In this document: in pieces, positions 17,946 to 26,944 of the stretch
How positions within the stretch are numbered: the first letter of the stretch is position 1
How the letters are laid out: every line of letters starts with the position of its first letter
Assembly (NCBI GenBank): GCA_934131175.1
Contig: CAKOZD010000007.1
Span: 8,778 to 72,777 of the forward strand
Direction: 5' to 3'
DNA length: 64,000 nt
Origin: an uncultured Bacilli bacterium
GTDB lineage: Bacteria; Bacillota_I; Bacilli_A; RF39; UBA660
The notes under the pieces: model-generated
The model's database searches: none
Seen by the model: the letters and a program-made list of their open reading frames with translations, nothing else
What the model was told of the DNA's origin: nothing
Made by a program: the position numbers and the translations under genes

Positions 17946-20900
17946 ATGAAAAATAAAACATTAAATAAAGATATTAAAAAATCAATAACTAACTCATTCG
18001 GCAGATTTATATCAATAATGCTCTTAATGGCACTTGGATCATTTGCTCTTATCGGTCTCTCAGTATCAGGACCTGACATGCGAAAAACAGGAACCAATTA
18101 TTTTAATAAATATAATACAGCAGACATTACAATAATGAGTGACTATGGAATTACAACAACAGAGATGAATTCAATAAAAAAAGTAAGCAATTTAAGAGAG
18201 ATAGAATACATTTACTTAAAAGATGTAACTTTAAAAAACAGTACTAAAAGTTATAGAATATTTTCAAATACAGAAAATATCTCAACATACGAACTTGTTA
18301 AAGGAAAAATTCCAACAAAAGAAAATGAAATTGCGCTAGATACATCTAATGAATCAAAATATAAAATTGGAGATACTATATCATTCATTGAAAAAGAAAA
18401 TGAATATGGAGAAAAAGTATTAAAAAGAACAACTTTCAAAATAACAGGTTTTATTAAATCAACTGAAATACTATCAACTCTAAATCGTGGTCAAACAACA
18501 ACAGGAACAGGTTCACTAGATTGCTACGCAGTAGTTGATAAAAAGGCTTTCTCGTCAAGTGTATATATGATGGCTAAATTAAATTTTAAAGATACTAAAA
18601 ATATAGACCCATACACATCAAGATATAATAAAAAAATAATAAAGCATAAAAAAGAGTTAGAAAATATTCTAGAAGATAACAAATCCATTAGATTTGATTT
18701 AATAAAAAGTGAATATAAAGAAAAACTAGATTCTGCTAATAATAAGTTAATTGACGCAAGAAAAGAACTTGAAAGTGCTAAAAATTTATTAGAAACTGCA
18801 AAAAATAAAATAGATAAAGCAAAACAAGAAATTAATATTAACGAAAATAAATTAACAAATGCAAATAAAGAATTAAAAAAAGCAGAAAAAGAACTTGAAA
18901 AAAACAAATCTGATTTAAATAATAACAAAAGTAAATTACAATCATCTAAAAATCAATTAAATACAGCTCAAAATAATATTGGACTATCAGATAAAAGATT
19001 AGAACTTGCAAAAGAACAATTAGATGAAACAGAAAAATTAATAAATGAAAAAGAAGAAGTTCTAAATGCAAAAAATCAAGAGTTAGTAAATAGTGAACAA
19101 TTATTAAATGAAAATAAAAATAAATTAGAAGATTCAAAGAAAGAACTAGAAAAAAATAAAGCATCATATGAAAATGAAATCAATGATTTAAACAGTAATA
19201 TAAATGAATTAGAAAATAAATTAAAAGATAATAATCTAACTACTGCAGAAAAAAAAGAATATGAAAGTCAATTAAGTAATTTGAAAAGCAACCTAGAAAC
19301 CACAAAAACTGAATATAATTCTTTTATAGAAAATGTCTATAATCCAAATACTACAGAAATTGAAAAGAATTTAAAAAGTATAGAAGAACAAGAAAAAGAT
19401 ATTCAAAATAACAAAATTTTAATAAATGAAAATTTAAAGGAAATAGAAAAGTCTAAACAAGAATTAAACTTAAAAAAAGAAGATTATAATAATTCTAAAA
19501 ATGAGTTAGATCTTGCAAAAGAAGAATACAATCAAAAAGTTTTAGAATATAATAATGCGCTAGAAAAAATAAAAGAAGCAGATGCTAAGATATTAGTAGC
19601 TGAAAGTACAATTAATTCTAAAAAGAGTGAGTATCAAGAAGGTGTAAAGACTCTAAATAATGCAAAGCAAGAGTTAGAAAGTAAAGAAAGCGAATACTAT
19701 GAAAAATTAGAAGAATATAATGAAAAAAGAATTGATGCAGAAAAAGAAATATCAGATGGCGAAGAAAAACTAAATGAAGAACAAGAAAAATATAATAATT
19801 TGGAAAGTCCAGTATATGAAGTGGACAATAGACGAGAAACTCCAGGTGGAGAAGGATACAAGATATATGAAACTGTATCAAATATAATTGACTCACTATC
19901 TGATATATTTCCATGGTTTATGTACTTTGTCGCAGCCTTAGTAACTCTAACTACAATGACAAGATTTGTTGATGAAGAAAGAATAAATATGGGTACTCTA
20001 ACATCTTTAGGATATAGTGATAAAGATATTATAAAGAAGTTTGTAGTCTATGGATTTATATCAGCGTCAATTGGTACAATACTAGGAGTAACTCTAGGAC
20101 ATATCTTAATACCATATATTGTTTATAATGCATATGGGCATGGATTTACATTCCCAAAGATAGAATTACATTTCTATTTAAAAGAGACAATACTAGCATG
20201 CATACTCTCACTGTTATGTAGTGTTTTACCAGCATATATAGTTGCAAAAAATAATTTAAAAGAAAAACCAGCAGACTTATTATTACCAAAAGCCCCTGTA
20301 AGTGGTTCTAAAATATTATTAGAAAGAATAAAACCTATTTGGAATAGATTAAATTTTACTCATAAAGTAACTGCAAGAAACATATTTAGATACAAAAAAA
20401 GAATGCTCATGACAATATTTGGAGTAGCAGGAGCAAGTGCTATTTTATTTACTGGTTTTTCAGTACAGAAATCTGTTTCAACAATAAATGATAAGCAGTT
20501 TAAAGAAATAATAAAATATGATATGATTGTTGCTTTAAATGATACAAAAAATAATAGTGACTTAAATAAATTTAATAAGCTAATAGAAAAAGACAATATT
20601 AAAAGTTATTCAAAAGTTTACTATGACGAAGCAACAAAAAAGACTGGTAAAAATAATGACAAACAAGAGATTAAAGTAATTGTTCCAGAAAATAATAATT
20701 TAAATAGTTATATTGATTTACGTAATAGAAAAACAAAAAATACTATTAATCTTTCAAGAAATGGCGTTGTAATATCAGAAAGACTTGCTAAAGCAATGAA
20801 TGTAAAAATAGGCGATAAATTTACAATAGAAGATAGTAAAGGTAATAAACACTCAATAAAAGTAACGGACATATGTGAAATGTATGCTGGTCACTTTATT

Positions 20901-21494
20901 TTTATGAATAAAGAATACTATGAAAAAATATATAATACTAAATATACAACAAATGCATATATGTTTAAATTAAAAGATTCAACTGTAGAAAATACAAAAA
21001 AAGTAAGTGCAGAGTTTATGAATTTAAATATAACAAAAGGAGTAGTTCAAAATACTACTATGTATAATATGGTTAATACTATAGTAAACTCATTAGATAA
21101 AATAATGATAGTTTTAATAGTATTAGCATCCCTTTTAACAGTAGTAATATTATTTAATTTAACAAATATAAATGTTGAAGAAAGAATAAGAGAATTATCA
21201 ACAATCAAAGTATTAGGATTTAGAGATAACGAAGTAACAATGTATATCTATAGAGAAACAATAATTTTATCAGAAATTGGAATTGTAATAGGATGGCTAT
21301 TTGGAATTGTTCTTCATAATTATATTTTAACAGTAGTTCCACCTGATGAAGTTATGTTTGATCCAAGTGTTTGGATTGGTGCTTACATTATTTCATTTAT
21401 TGTAATTAACATAGTTACATTTATATTAAAATATTATATAAATAAAAAGTTAATTGATGTTGATATGATAGAAGCATTAAAATCAGTTGACTAA
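17946..21494 (+). CDS. ABC transporter permease with large coiled-coil insert (FtsX family)
   Basis: 1182 aa. A first membrane helix at about 15-35, an extracytoplasmic MacB-like domain, then roughly 400 residues of heptad-rich coiled coil (about 220-620; Lys/Glu/Asn-rich), then FtsX-type membrane bundles near 655-760 and 1050-1180 with an extra helix near 820. Such permeases act as mechanotransmitters, for antimicrobial peptides or envelope signals, rather than simple importers. Start ATG 17946 has AGGTG 6 nt upstream; a GTG at 17937 abuts the ATPase stop and is less likely. Probably repressed by the divergent TetR protein. Confidence 0.88.
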   Translation: MKNKTLNKDIKKSITNSFGRFISIMLLMALGSFALIGLSVSGPDMRKTGTNYFNKYNTADITIMSDYGITTTEMNSIKKVSNLREIEYIYLKDVTLKNSTKSYRIFSNTENISTYELVKGKIPTKENEIALDTSNESKYKIGDTISFIEKENEYGEKVLKRTTFKITGFIKSTEILSTLNRGQTTTGTGSLDCYAVVDKKAFSSSVYMMAKLNFKDTKNIDPYTSRYNKKIIKHKKELENILEDNKSIRFDLIKSEYKEKLDSANNKLIDARKELESAKNLLETAKNKIDKAKQEININENKLTNANKELKKAEKELEKNKSDLNNNKSKLQSSKNQLNTAQNNIGLSDKRLELAKEQLDETEKLINEKEEVLNAKNQELVNSEQLLNENKNKLEDSKKELEKNKASYENEINDLNSNINELENKLKDNNLTTAEKKEYESQLSNLKSNLETTKTEYNSFIENVYNPNTTEIEKNLKSIEEQEKDIQNNKILINENLKEIEKSKQELNLKKEDYNNSKNELDLAKEEYNQKVLEYNNALEKIKEADAKILVAESTINSKKSEYQEGVKTLNNAKQELESKESEYYEKLEEYNEKRIDAEKEISDGEEKLNEEQEKYNNLESPVYEVDNRRETPGGEGYKIYETVSNIIDSLSDIFPWFMYFVAALVTLTTMTRFVDEERINMGTLTSLGYSDKDIIKKFVVYGFISASIGTILGVTLGHILIPYIVYNAYGHGFTFPKIELHFYLKETILACILSLLCSVLPAYIVAKNNLKEKPADLLLPKAPVSGSKILLERIKPIWNRLNFTHKVTARNIFRYKKRMLMTIFGVAGASAILFTGFSVQKSVSTINDKQFKEIIKYDMIVALNDTKNNSDLNKFNKLIEKDNIKSYSKVYYDEATKKTGKNNDKQEIKVIVPENNNLNSYIDLRNRKTKNTINLSRNGVVISERLAKAMNVKIGDKFTIEDSKGNKHSIKVTDICEMYAGHFIFMNKEYYEKIYNTKYTTNAYMFKLKDSTVENTKKVSAEFMNLNITKGVVQNTTMYNMVNTIVNSLDKIMIVLIVLASLLTVVILFNLTNINVEERIRELSTIKVLGFRDNEVTMYIYRETIILSEIGIVIGWLFGIVLHNYILTVVPPDEVMFDPSVWIGAYIISFIVINIVTFILKYYINKKLIDVDMIEALKSVD

Positions 21495-21601
21495 AGTATA
21501 AATTATATAATAAAAAATAAATATATGACTATTATCTTAGATAAATGATATAATAAGCTTATAAGGATAGTTATTCTTATATGAAAGGATAAGTGATTTA
21601 G

Positions 21602-22333
21602 ATGAATAATAAAAAAGTTGCAATTATAACAGGAGGAGCTAGTGGTATTGGTCTTGCTACTGCAAAGAAATTATTAAGTGAAGATATTGCTGTTGCAATA
21701 GTAGACTTAAATGACAAAGTAGAAGAAATATCACATGAATTTGGAGAGAACTGTCTTGGTATTAAATGTGACGTATCAAACGAGGATGATGTTAAAGCAT
21801 GTGTTTCTAAAGTAGTAGAAAAATTTGGACATATTGATTACTTAGTTGCTAATGCCGGAATCGGAGGAGGTGCTAACAAACCTCACGAAGTAGATATTAG
21901 TGAATGGAACAAAGTTGTCGCTGTAAATCAAACAGGAATATTCTTAATGAATAAATATGTAATTTGTGAAATGTTAAAAACCGGTGGAGGTGCAATTGTA
22001 AACACATCATCAATGTATGGACTTGTTGGTTCAACAACATCATTTGCATATTCTGCAACAAAAGGAGCAATCACTCAAATGACAAGATCAATTGCCCTAA
22101 CTTATGCAAGAGACAACATTAGAGTAAATGCCATCGCCCCAGGATATGTTGACACTCCAATACTTGCAATGGTACCAGATGATATCAAACAAGTAATGGC
22201 AAATCAATTACCAATAGGTCGTCTTGGAAAAGACGTAGAAATCGCTAATCTAATAAGTTACTTATTAAGTGATAATGCATCATTTATAACAGGAGCAATA
22301 GTACCAATTGATGGAGGATATACTGCTCAATAA
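21602..22333 (+). CDS. Short-chain dehydrogenase/reductase
   Basis: 243 aa classical SDR: TGGASGIG at 10-17, NAGIGG near 85, NTSSMYG, active-site Tyr near 149 with Lys four residues later (YSATK), and C-terminal PIDGGYTAQ. An NAD(P)-dependent oxidoreductase of unknown substrate. Single gene with its own terminator. Confidence 0.88.
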   Translation: MNNKKVAIITGGASGIGLATAKKLLSEDIAVAIVDLNDKVEEISHEFGENCLGIKCDVSNEDDVKACVSKVVEKFGHIDYLVANAGIGGGANKPHEVDISEWNKVVAVNQTGIFLMNKYVICEMLKTGGGAIVNTSSMYGLVGSTTSFAYSATKGAITQMTRSIALTYARDNIRVNAIAPGYVDTPILAMVPDDIKQVMANQLPIGRLGKDVEIANLISYLLSDNASFITGAIVPIDGGYTAQ

Positions 22334-22335
22334 TT

Positions 22336-22362
22336 AAAAGGCTTAGGCCTTTTTTCTTTTTT
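22336..22362 (+). terminator. Rho-independent terminator
   Basis: Perfect stem AAAAGGC/GCCTTTT with loop TTAG and T-rich tail. Confidence 0.88.
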
Positions 22363-22364
22363 TC

Positions 22365-22393
22365 TTGACAGATTAAATCACATAATCTAAAAT
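22365..22393 (+). promoter_or_regulatory. Vegetative promoter
   Basis: TTGACA (22365-22370), 17-nt spacer, TAAAAT (22388-22393), immediately after the SDR terminator. Confidence 0.7.
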
Positions 22394-22427
22394 ACAATAC
22401 TTGAATAAAAGAAAAAGAGGTTAAATT

Positions 22428-23510
22428 ATGAATAACGAATTAGAAATAATTCTAGAAAGTATATTAGAAAAGGTAAAAAAAGAAAGTGTATCTCTAAATA
22501 CAAATCAAAAGAAAATATTAATATATAAAAGTTTGTATGAGTCCCTAACAAATAGACAAGATTTATTAGAAGATAAAGATGAAACATTAAAAACTATTTA
22601 TAAAGCATTTATATATTCAAAAATAACTCCTCCAGTTGGAACAAGTTCATTCTTAGACTATAGTATTTTAGAAAGAAAATCTATAAGAAAAATAGATGAT
22701 AATTTAATAGAAAAAAATTACAGTAAGATACTAAATAGTTACAAAGATTTAGTAAAAGAATTGCACCTAACTTCATCACTAGATATAGCAAATCTTTTTA
22801 GTATTCTTTTATGGAATGGATATTTTAGTGAAAATAAAAAATATGTTTATGGTATTGGAAATCGTATGATGGAAGAGAAAAATCTTCAAAGTCTAATTAT
22901 GCAAGGACATGGTGCTTGTTTTGAAAATGCAAGAATGTTAAATGACTTCATAAAAACATGTAATAAAAGAAGTTCTATGATAATGTGTTACATGGATGGA
23001 GAAAATACTAAAATTAATAGACCAAAAGAAGTAAAAATAAAATATGATAATACTGCTCAAACTCTAAGACAAAAGAAAAAACATTCCTTAAAAGGATTTT
23101 TAGAGGATTTTCTAGTAAAAAATTATAGTGGAAATCATATTATAAATATAATAGAAGACAATGATAAATTAATATTTTATGATGTAACTAATAACTGTAT
23201 ATTAAGTATTTTAGATGATGAAACAATAAAACTAATAAATGGAGAAGGAAAATATACTATATTTCCATTTACTGCAAGTCAACTATTAGGACCATTTACA
23301 GACTTTGACTATCTAATAAAATTACTTGGAGATGAAGAATTAACATCAACTTTAACTGAAGAAGAGTTTAAGGAACAATTCAAAAAAATGCATTCTATGT
23401 TTTTAGAAAACAAGCAATTTGCAGATGATATTTATACAGATATTCATAAAAACATTGAAAACATAAATCAAGAAGTAGGAGAAAAGACATATAAATACTT
23501 ATATTGTTAA
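22428..23510 (+). CDS. Transglutaminase-like protein (inferred), 360 aa
   Basis: Helical N-terminal 140 residues, then a Cys-His-Asp order: Cys164 in GHGACFENARMLND, His237 in SGNHIINIIEDN, Asp252 in IFYDVTNNC. The segment G-x-C followed by a helix, then NH on a strand and YD-x-T-N, is typical of transglutaminase-like/papain folds. No signal peptide is present, so it acts in the cytosol or leaves by an unknown route. Its own promoter and terminator flank it. Related in layout, not obviously in sequence, to 13579. Confidence 0.55.
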   Translation: MNNELEIILESILEKVKKESVSLNTNQKKILIYKSLYESLTNRQDLLEDKDETLKTIYKAFIYSKITPPVGTSSFLDYSILERKSIRKIDDNLIEKNYSKILNSYKDLVKELHLTSSLDIANLFSILLWNGYFSENKKYVYGIGNRMMEEKNLQSLIMQGHGACFENARMLNDFIKTCNKRSSMIMCYMDGENTKINRPKEVKIKYDNTAQTLRQKKKHSLKGFLEDFLVKNYSGNHIINIIEDNDKLIFYDVTNNCILSILDDETIKLINGEGKYTIFPFTASQLLGPFTDFDYLIKLLGDEELTSTLTEEEFKEQFKKMHSMFLENKQFADDIYTDIHKNIENINQEVGEKTYKYLYC

Positions 23511-23545
23511 AAAATAATTAGTAATTTGCTAATTATTTTTAATTT
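23510..23545 (+). terminator. Rho-independent terminator
   Basis: Long stem AAAATAATTAG/CTAATTATTTT with a short loop and T-rich tail. Confidence 0.75.
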
Positions 23546-23585
23546 ATATATAATAAATTTATAAAAGTTATATATAGGAGAAAAC

Positions 23586-23942
23586 ATGAAAGAAAACAAA
23601 ACAAAAGAAGAATTAAATAATTTATTCTTAGAAAAATTAGGAATAACATATAGTGAATTTGAAGAACTAGATTTTGATGTTCAACAAGAATTACTAAAAA
23701 AGATTAGAAGTAGTAGAAAAATAAAAAATGATGATAAAGTAAGAGTAATGATTGGTAGTGGAGAACACGCAACTTTCATAACAGTTCCTAAAGGTACAAA
23801 AGTAATGCTAAGTGATGGTACTATACATGAGGCTGGTCTTACTTTAGAAGAAGAACAAAAACGTCTTGAAAAAAGAATGGATAAAGCATTTAGAAAAACG
23901 CCATTAGAAAAAATAAAAAGCCTAGTAAAAAAAAGGCAATGA
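23586..23942 (+). CDS. Unknown small protein, 118 aa
   Basis: Charged soluble protein. Helical N-terminal part (EELNNLFLEKLGITYSEFEELDFDVQQELLKKI), a central beta-rich GSGEHATFITVPKGTKVMLSDGT, and a basic helical end. It starts from ATG after ATAGGAG and ends with TGA, one of the stops showing standard code. No family recognised. Confidence 0.65.
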   Translation: MKENKTKEELNNLFLEKLGITYSEFEELDFDVQQELLKKIRSSRKIKNDDKVRVMIGSGEHATFITVPKGTKVMLSDGTIHEAGLTLEEEQKRLEKRMDKAFRKTPLEKIKSLVKKRQ

Positions 23943-23985
23943 CATGATATAATAATCTAGAATATATAAAAAAGGAAGTAATAGT

Positions 23986-24309
23986 ATGTATAAGAATATT
24001 GAAAAAAAGCAAATATTAAAATTAAAAGATTTAGTAGAATATCAAGAAGGACAAGTAGTAAGTAAGACATTAGTTCAAAATACTCTTGTAAGTGTAACAA
24101 TATTTTCATTTGATAAAGATGAAGAAATATCAACTCATGCTGCTGGAGGAGATGCCATGGTAACAGTTTTAGAAGGAACTGGAAAATTTACAATAGGTGG
24201 AGATTGTTTTATATTAAATGAAGGAGAAACTATAATAATGCCAAAAGATATACCACATGCAGTTTATGGAGAAGAAAAATTTAAAATGTTACTTGTAGTA
24301 TCATTTTAA
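23986..24309 (+). CDS. Cupin domain protein
   Basis: 107 aa single-domain cupin. Motif 1 STHAAGGDAMVTVLEGTGKFTIGG has one His where most metal cupins have two; motif 2 PKDIPHAVYG carries the last His. A metal-dependent enzyme or small-molecule binder of unknown substrate. AAGGAAG ribosome site. Confidence 0.82.
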   Translation: MYKNIEKKQILKLKDLVEYQEGQVVSKTLVQNTLVSVTIFSFDKDEEISTHAAGGDAMVTVLEGTGKFTIGGDCFILNEGETIIMPKDIPHAVYGEEKFKMLLVVSF

Positions 24310-24326
24310 TTAAATAAGATGAATAG

Positions 24327-25055
24327 ATGAATAATTTAAAAGAATATTTAAATAAAACAATAAATATTAATATAGATAAACCACTAGGAAGTAAAAATAA
24401 AAAGTATCAATACATTTATCCAGTAAACTATGGATATGTAAATAATGAAGGAGTTTTTTCAAACAAAAGAATTAATTGTTACTTATTAGGTATATTTGAA
24501 GAAGTTTCTAACTACGCAGGTAAATGTATTGCCATAGTTCATAGAATAGATGATAATAACGATAGTCTAATAATTGTACCAGAAGAAAAAACATATTCTA
24601 ATAAAGAAATAGATGCCTTAATAGAATTCCAAGAAAAATATTTCAAACATATAATTATAAAAGATGAAATAGAATTTAATTCGCTTATTCCAGAACTAAG
24701 TGTAAAAGATATAAACAAAAGTATAGAGTTTTATAAAACATTAGGTTTTAAAGTTCTTTATGAGAGAAAAGAATCTAAATTTGCATTTTTAGAATTAGAA
24801 AACAATCAAATAATGATAGAAGAAATAAATGATAATTGGAATGTTGGAAAATTAGAATATCCATATGGTAGAGGTATAAATATAAGTATGACAATAGACA
24901 ATGTTTTAGTCTATTATAAAATTCTAGAAGAAAAAAATATAACATTCTTTAAAAAATTAGAAGTACATAAATATAGAGTAGACAACACAATCTATGAAGA
25001 TAAAGAATTTTTAATTCAAGATATCGATGGCTATTTACTAAGATTTAATAATTAA
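24327..25055 (+). CDS. Inorganic pyrophosphatase-like / VOC (glyoxalase-fold) fusion
   Basis: 242 aa in two parts. Residues 1-112 (INIDKPLGSKNKKYQYIYPVNYGYV, CYLLGIFE, IAIVHRIDDNNDSLIIVPE, ALIEFQEKYF) match the short pyrophosphatase-like proteins of Firmicutes. Residues 115-242 (PELSVKDINKSIEFYKTLGFKVLYE, FAFLELENNQIMIEE, FLIQDIDGYLLRF) form a glyoxalase/bleomycin-resistance (VOC) domain. The usual two separate proteins are joined in one frame without a stop. Start ATG lies in AT-rich sequence with a weak ribosome site, so coupling to the cupin gene is likely. Confidence 0.75.
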   Translation: MNNLKEYLNKTININIDKPLGSKNKKYQYIYPVNYGYVNNEGVFSNKRINCYLLGIFEEVSNYAGKCIAIVHRIDDNNDSLIIVPEEKTYSNKEIDALIEFQEKYFKHIIIKDEIEFNSLIPELSVKDINKSIEFYKTLGFKVLYERKESKFAFLELENNQIMIEEINDNWNVGKLEYPYGRGINISMTIDNVLVYYKILEEKNITFFKKLEVHKYRVDNTIYEDKEFLIQDIDGYLLRFNN

Positions 25056-25067
25056 AGGAGGATAAAC

Positions 25068-25502
25068 ATGGAAAATAAATACGAATTTTTTATAGCAGGT
25101 AGAGCTAGAAATAAAGAAAACATTCTACAAATATGTGCTTTATTTGACAAATATAATATTTCTTATTATTGTTTTTTAAAAAACGAAGAAAATTGGGGAT
25201 ATGGAAATAAAAATCAGACTCCTGAAGAAAAACAAAAAGAGTTTGAATCATTAAATTTAAAAAGTGATATAGTACTTAATTTGTTTAATAATGATTTAGA
25301 AGGTGAAAAAAGTTCAAAGAATTTATTATTAGTTTTACCTGCTGGAAAAGCAGCACATATTGAAGCAGGTATTGCTTATGGTTTAGGTAAAAAATGTTAT
25401 GCAATAGGTGAATATGAACAAACAGATACACTTTACAATATATTTGAAAATATTTTTGAAACAACATTCGAATTAGAAAAATTTTTAAAAGAATATAAAT
25501 AA
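25068..25502 (+). CDS. Nucleoside 2-deoxyribosyltransferase-like protein
   Basis: 144 aa. The segment LLVLPAGKAAHIEAGIAYGLGKKCYAIGE at 86-114 has the family's catalytic Glu position (Glu99) in the HxEAGIA helix; FFIAGRA at the N-terminus fits the first strand. Such enzymes cleave or exchange N-glycosidic bonds of deoxynucleosides. Substrate unknown. AGGAGG before ATG. Confidence 0.75.
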   Translation: MENKYEFFIAGRARNKENILQICALFDKYNISYYCFLKNEENWGYGNKNQTPEEKQKEFESLNLKSDIVLNLFNNDLEGEKSSKNLLLVLPAGKAAHIEAGIAYGLGKKCYAIGEYEQTDTLYNIFENIFETTFELEKFLKEYK

Positions 25503-25543
25503 TAAATTAGAATAATCTTTTAATTTATAAATAAGGAATAAAA

Positions 25544-26383
25544 ATGAAAAAAATTATCAAAGAAAATTATATTGCAATAACAATGTTTCTAATATTTGAA
25601 ATAGTCGCAATATCTTTATTTATATCTACAAAAAACATATTTTATCTATTTAATTTTACATATATAGGTTTATGTATTACGATAGGATTAATTTTAACTA
25701 ATAGAAAAAATAAATATTCAAGAAATTTTGTTCAACTAGGAGTAGGACTTTATATGTTCTTATATCTTGGAATAATATGTAGAGAAAACATGCAAATAGA
25801 AGGATTCTGGTATTATCTATTTTTAGGAGTATTTGAAGCAACAACAATTCACTACTTAATTGCCAAAATATTAGGACCACTTTTCTTCGGAAGAGGCTGG
25901 TGTGGATATGCCTGCTGGACAGGAGCAATACTTGACCTGCTTCCATATAAAAAGCCAAAAAATAAAAGATTAAAAATAGGTTTTATTAGATATATTATGT
26001 TTATAATTTCACTTTTATTTGTTATGGCACTTTTCATCTTTAAAGTACAAAATATTGAAAAAATTATGTTCTATGCATTTATAATTGGAAATATAATTTA
26101 TTATTTAATTGGAATAATTCTTGGAGTCATATTGAAAGATAATAGAGCTTTCTGTAAATATATTTGTCCGGTTACAATATTCTTAAAACCTGCAAGTTAC
26201 TTTTCATATTTAAGAGTAAAATGTGATCACACTAAATGTATTAATTGCAAAAAATGTCTTAATAGTTGTCCAATGAATGTTGATATGTTAGATGATTCCA
26301 GAAAAAGATTAAATGGAACTGAATGTATTTTATGTCTAAATTGTATAGAAAACTGCCCTAAAAAAGCACTTGATTTAAAATAA
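25544..26383 (+). CDS. Membrane 4Fe-4S protein (NapH/NosR/RdxA-like)
   Basis: 279 aa. About five membrane helices, the conserved FGRGWCGYACWTGA and CKYICPV segments between helices, and a C-terminal 2x[4Fe-4S] ferredoxin domain (CINCKKCLNSCP and CILCLNCIENCP). It likely passes electrons from the membrane to or from cytosolic clusters. No cognate reductase is adjacent. Confidence 0.87.
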   Translation: MKKIIKENYIAITMFLIFEIVAISLFISTKNIFYLFNFTYIGLCITIGLILTNRKNKYSRNFVQLGVGLYMFLYLGIICRENMQIEGFWYYLFLGVFEATTIHYLIAKILGPLFFGRGWCGYACWTGAILDLLPYKKPKNKRLKIGFIRYIMFIISLLFVMALFIFKVQNIEKIMFYAFIIGNIIYYLIGIILGVILKDNRAFCKYICPVTIFLKPASYFSYLRVKCDHTKCINCKKCLNSCPMNVDMLDDSRKRLNGTECILCLNCIENCPKKALDLK

Positions 26384-26447
26384 AAACATATCCAAGTAGA
26401 AAAAAATAAAGTCATTTGTTATAATAGACGAAGAAAGAAGGCAGATT

Positions 26448-26857
26448 ATGGAAAAAATGAACAAATAATAGATGAAACACAAACAGAAAACAAAGTAGAA
26501 ATAGAACCTCTATTTGAGGAAGAAGTTGACTTTGATACATTTTCAAAATCAGATTTAAGAGTAGTAAAAATAAAAGATTGTGTTGCAGTACCAAAAAGTA
26601 AAAAACTATTACAATTTACATTAGATGATGGTACAAAAAATGAAAGAACAATTTTAAGTGGAATACATGCTTATTATGAACCAGAAGATTTAATTGGTAA
26701 AACAGCAGTTGCAATTTTAAATTTACCACCAAGAAGTATGATGGGAATAGATTCATCTGGTATGTTAATATCAGCAGTACATACAGAAAATGGTGAAGAA
26801 AAATTAAGTTTACTTTTAGTAGATGATTCAATCCCAGCAGGAGCAAAATTATACTAA
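26448..26857 (+). pseudogene. tRNA-binding domain protein (CsaA/MetG-C-like) with -1 frame change near the start
   Basis: From about 26459 to the stop at 26855-26857 one frame encodes a complete OB-fold tRNA-binding domain: FSKSDLRVVKIKDCV, LDDGTKNERTILSGI, PEDLIGKTAVAILNLPP, MMGIDSSGMLISA, DSIPAGAKLY. That frame has no usable start codon. The natural start, ATG 26448 with an AGAAGG ribosome site, runs into TAA after six codons. The two frames join at a run of six A (26452-26457): one extra A, or a -1 slip on the Lys codon AAA, restores MEKNEQIIDE... The body shows no other damage. It may be a sequencing error, a recent mutation or programmed/phase-variable slippage. Confidence 0.85.
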
Positions 26858-26870
26858 AAAACATTTATAA

Positions 26871-26897
26871 GAAGTCTATAGGTAGATTTCTTTTTTT
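26871..26897 (+). terminator. Probable terminator
   Basis: Imperfect stem AGAAGTCTA/TAGATTTCT followed by seven T. Confidence 0.5.
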
Positions 26898-26924
26898 GAC
26901 TAAAATAAAGAATAGTAGTATAAT
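26896..26924 (+). promoter_or_regulatory. Vegetative promoter
   Basis: TTGACT (26896-26901), 17-nt spacer, TATAAT (26919-26924) followed by ATG. Confidence 0.8.
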
Positions 26925-26944
26925 ATGGCGCGTGTGGTGATGAT

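Noticed and set aside
20360..20596. Open frames on the minus strand opposite large plus-strand genes, for example inside the ABC permease
   Set aside because: They are Leu/Phe/Ile-rich mirror images of Lys/Glu/Asn-rich coding sequence, without ribosome sites or families.
23940..23942. Mycoplasma-like genetic code (TGA = Trp)
   Set aside because: TGA ends this gene and the TetR gene at 30412, while Trp residues are encoded by TGG.
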